Shown: positions 5,382 through 6,624 of the stretch, in pieces
Position numbering within the stretch: position 1 is the first letter of the stretch
Layout: each line of letters opens with the position of its first letter
From: Gammaproteobacteria bacterium
Lineage (GTDB): Bacteria > Pseudomonadota > Gammaproteobacteria > Acidiferrobacterales > Acidiferrobacteraceae
DNA length: 6,624 nucleotides
Assembly: GCA_028064935.1 (NCBI GenBank)
Contig: JAPTWT010000310.1
Location: 1-6,624, forward strand
Reading direction: 5' to 3'
The notes under the pieces: generated by a model
What the model was told of the DNA's origin: nothing
The model's database searches: none
The model's input: the letters and a program-made list of their open reading frames with translations, nothing else
Translations under genes and position numbers: made by a program

Positions 5382-6236
5382 ATGCAAGAGGGGGTTGGCT
5401 ATCGGGTGTCCGATTATGAGCGCATTGCCAAAGCCATTGCTTTTATCGTAAGCCACGTCGATCGTCAGCCAAGCTTGGTGGATATTGGTGCGCACATCAA
5501 TCTGAGTCCTTTTCACTTCCAACGCCTTTTTTGTCGTTGGGCGGGAGTCACCCCCAAAAGATTCTTGCAAGTGCTGACGGTAGAGCGCGCGAAACCTCTG
5601 TTGCGCGAAGCGAAATCTGTTCTCGAGGTATCGGACGTGTTGGGGCTCAGTAGTGGTTCACGTCTTTACGATCATTTTATTCATCTTGAGGCGGCAACGC
5701 CCGGCGAATACCAGATCGGGGGCGCCGGATTAACCATCGACTACGCCGTACACGATACGCCGTTTGGGAAGGCCTTTATTGCGTTGACGCCCCGCGGGAT
5801 TTGCGCGTTAGCCTTTCTGGAGTCCACAGAAGCCGATGAACAACTTGCGAGTCTGCGGAAAAAATGGCCTCATGCGCAGATGCGCGCGCGTCCCGACTGC
5901 ACGCAGTCAGTACTTACGGCGATGTTCAGCCGGAAACAACAACAGGATCGGCCCTTGTCTTTGTATGTTTCGGGTACGAACTTTCAGGTAAGCGTCTGGA
6001 AGGCGTTGCTGCAGATACCAGAGGGGAGGGTCGTGAGCTATTCGCAGGTGGCTGCGGCGATTGGTCGTCCCCGTGCGGCAAGACCGGTGGGGCAAGCGGT
6101 AGGTGCGAATCCCATCGCTTTTCTGATTCCCTGCCATCGGGTTATTCAAGAAAGTGGTGATCTGGGTGGGTATCGTTGGGGGTCGACGCGGAAGCGGGTT
6201 ATTCACCTGTGGGAAGCGACACGGTACGAGGGGTAG
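5382..6236 (+). CDS. AraC-HTH / O6-methylguanine-DNA methyltransferase fusion (Ada-like)
   Basis: A 284-residue bifunctional protein. Residues about 12-110 form an AraC-type DNA-binding domain with two helix-turn-helix units: one around SLVDIGAHINLSPFHFQRLF (31-50), the other around VLEVSDVLGLSSGSRLYDHF (80-99), ending in TPGEY (106-110). Residues about 118-190 are the alkyltransferase N-terminal domain (YAVHDTPFGKAF, 121-132). Residues 198-282 are the catalytic domain, with VWKALLQIPEGRVVSYSQVA (205-224), the RAARPVGQAVGANP stretch (231-244) and PCHRV with acceptor Cys251. It should take the methyl group from O6-methylguanine onto Cys251 in a single suicidal step. E. coli Ada also has an N-terminal zinc domain with a phosphotriester-sensing Cys; this protein has none, so the usual Ada switch is absent. 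The ATG follows the flavin reductase stop by 6 bases, with AGGG overlapping that stop, which suggests coupled translation. Confidence 0.94.
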   Translation: MQEGVGYRVSDYERIAKAIAFIVSHVDRQPSLVDIGAHINLSPFHFQRLFCRWAGVTPKRFLQVLTVERAKPLLREAKSVLEVSDVLGLSSGSRLYDHFIHLEAATPGEYQIGGAGLTIDYAVHDTPFGKAFIALTPRGICALAFLESTEADEQLASLRKKWPHAQMRARPDCTQSVLTAMFSRKQQQDRPLSLYVSGTNFQVSVWKALLQIPEGRVVSYSQVAAAIGRPRAARPVGQAVGANPIAFLIPCHRVIQESGDLGGYRWGSTRKRVIHLWEATRYEG

Positions 6237-6319
6237 GGGTCCGTTTTGCGGGTGGTGCTTATGGTCTAGGGATAGTGGGTCTTTATGTCGCAGGATAGAA
6301 CGATTGGGACTGATCACCC

Positions 6320-6447
6320 TTACCCCTGCCAATTGAGGCCGAACGCCTCCCAGAGACTCCGCCCGCCTAGCGTAGTCACATGCACGCGGCGCGTTTTGGT
6401 ATCTCGCCGGATCCATTGATGGTGTTCCAGATAATGCCTAAAAGAAA
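6320..6447 (-). pseudogene. C-terminal remnant of an ArsR-type winged-helix regulator, cut by an IS
   Basis: On the minus strand, 41 codons ending in TAA at 6322-6320 read SFRHYLEHHQWIRRDTKTRR, then VHVTTLGGRSLWEAFGLNW. This pattern (helix, GWI-type turn, RRD, Arg-Arg-Val, T-x-x-G, L-x-x-x-FGL) matches the C-terminus of ArsR/HTH_20-type regulators. The rest of the gene would lie to the right, but the ISL3 end begins exactly at 6448, so about the first 80 percent of the protein is separated or lost. The frame stays open into the IS as far as an ATG at 6493, but that extension is IS sequence. Convergent to the alkyltransferase gene, 83 bases away. No function can remain in this fragment alone. 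Confidence 0.6.
6440..6447. repeat. Predicted 8-bp target duplication of the ISL3 element
   Basis: AAAAGAAA directly abuts the inferred IS left end. ISL3 elements usually make 8-bp, often AT-rich target duplications. The second copy would be outside the window, so this is a prediction only. Confidence 0.4.
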
Positions 6448-6472
6448 GGGTCTTCAGGCTTTCGTGTGGGTA
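6448..6472 (+). repeat. Inferred left terminal inverted repeat (IRL) of ISL3 element
   Basis: The 25-base tip starting GGGTCTTCAGG and ending near GTGTGGGTA is the probable transposase binding site. Its exact inner limit cannot be set without the right end. Confidence 0.55.
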
Positions 6473-6524
6473 AGGGGGGTATTGGGCTTGCATCAGACGC
6501 CCCCGCAGGCAAGTATGGTACCCC

Positions 6525-6624
6525 TATGCGTGACACTGAACTGTACCAAAAGCTCTTGGGATTTACGGCGCCGTGGCGAGTCACGGCAGTGGCGGTACAA
6601 GAAGCCTCAGGGGATACGCCGCTG
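6525..6624 (+). CDS. ISL3-family transposase, N-terminus only
   Basis: An ATG at 6525 opens a frame that runs to the window edge (33 codons). The start MRDTELYQKLLGFTAPWRV (1-19) followed by TAVAVQEASGD matches the very conserved N-terminus of ISL3 transposases (xDTELYxxLLGLxxPWxV). The zinc-finger, helix-turn-helix and DDE catalytic parts lie outside the window, so whether the gene is intact is unknown. No good ribosome site is seen, which is common for transposases. Confidence 0.82.

Larger units (their letters stand above)
6448..6624 (+). mobile_element. Left end of an ISL3-family insertion sequence, truncated by the window
   Basis: The element begins with GGGTCTTCAGGCTTTCGTGTGGG (6448-6470 overall; GGGTCTTC is the tip), which fits the terminal inverted repeat style of ISL3 elements (a GGnTCTTC start and a conserved GTGTGGG). 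A 54-base leader leads to the transposase ATG at 6525. The right end and the rest of the transposase lie beyond the window. The boundary at 6448 is also where the ArsR homology stops, which supports the junction independently. Confidence 0.7.

Noticed and set aside
5037..5570. A 177-codon minus-strand frame
   Set aside because: It is antisense to the flavin reductase and Ada-like genes, both of which have strong family motifs.
6335..6350. GAGGC/GCCTC hairpin as a terminator for the Ada-like operon
   Set aside because: The stem is only five bases, it has no T-run, and it lies inside the ArsR coding remnant.
5907..6416. A 169-codon minus-strand frame that includes the ArsR remnant region
   Set aside because: It is in a different frame from the ArsR-like residues and mostly antisense to the alkyltransferase domain; its composition has no family pattern.

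Overview
The window looks like chromosomal DNA of a moderately GC-rich Pseudomonadota bacterium, probably Gammaproteobacteria or a close relative. That placement is an inference from protein families and motif style, and no marker gene confirms it. The first 48 bases are two C homopolymers joined by a short stretch rich in restriction sites. They look like a sequence-end or assembly artefact and cut off the first gene.

Layout: (1) 48-848, plus strand: a 5'-truncated EAL-domain c-di-GMP phosphodiesterase. (2) 3668 down to 947, minus strand: four genes in one direction, encoding a DUF1348/NTF2-like protein, a YbfB/YjiJ-type MFS transporter, a pyridoxamine-5'-phosphate-oxidase-like flavin-binding protein and a small conserved protein of 101 residues. 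(3) 3669-3765: a compact divergent control region with two closely matching TetR-type inverted repeats and an extra half-site. (4) 3766-4359, plus strand: a TetR/AcrR regulator, very likely the protein that binds those repeats. (5) 4360-4700: an intergenic stretch with a probable terminator and a doubtful 40-codon ORF. (6) 4701-6236, plus strand: a two-gene operon of a flavin reductase family protein and an AraC-HTH/O6-methylguanine-DNA methyltransferase fusion (Ada-like, without the N-terminal Ada zinc domain). (7) 6320-6447, minus strand: the C-terminal remnant of an ArsR/winged-helix regulator. It is interrupted at 6448 by the left end of an ISL3-family insertion sequence, whose transposase starts at 6525 and runs off the window.

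How the parts may work together: the TetR protein probably represses itself and the divergent DUF1348 gene, and through it possibly the exporter. That would make a small inducible detoxification or efflux unit. Two unrelated-frame FMN-barrel proteins lie near it, one on each side, and the plus-strand one is translationally linked to a DNA-alkylation repair protein. A shared theme of protection against electrophiles is plausible but not shown by the sequence. I see no CRISPR array, tRNA, rRNA or clear phage genes. The most informative new observations are the ISL3 insertion into the ArsR gene and the operator/promoter arrangement between TetR and DUF1348.
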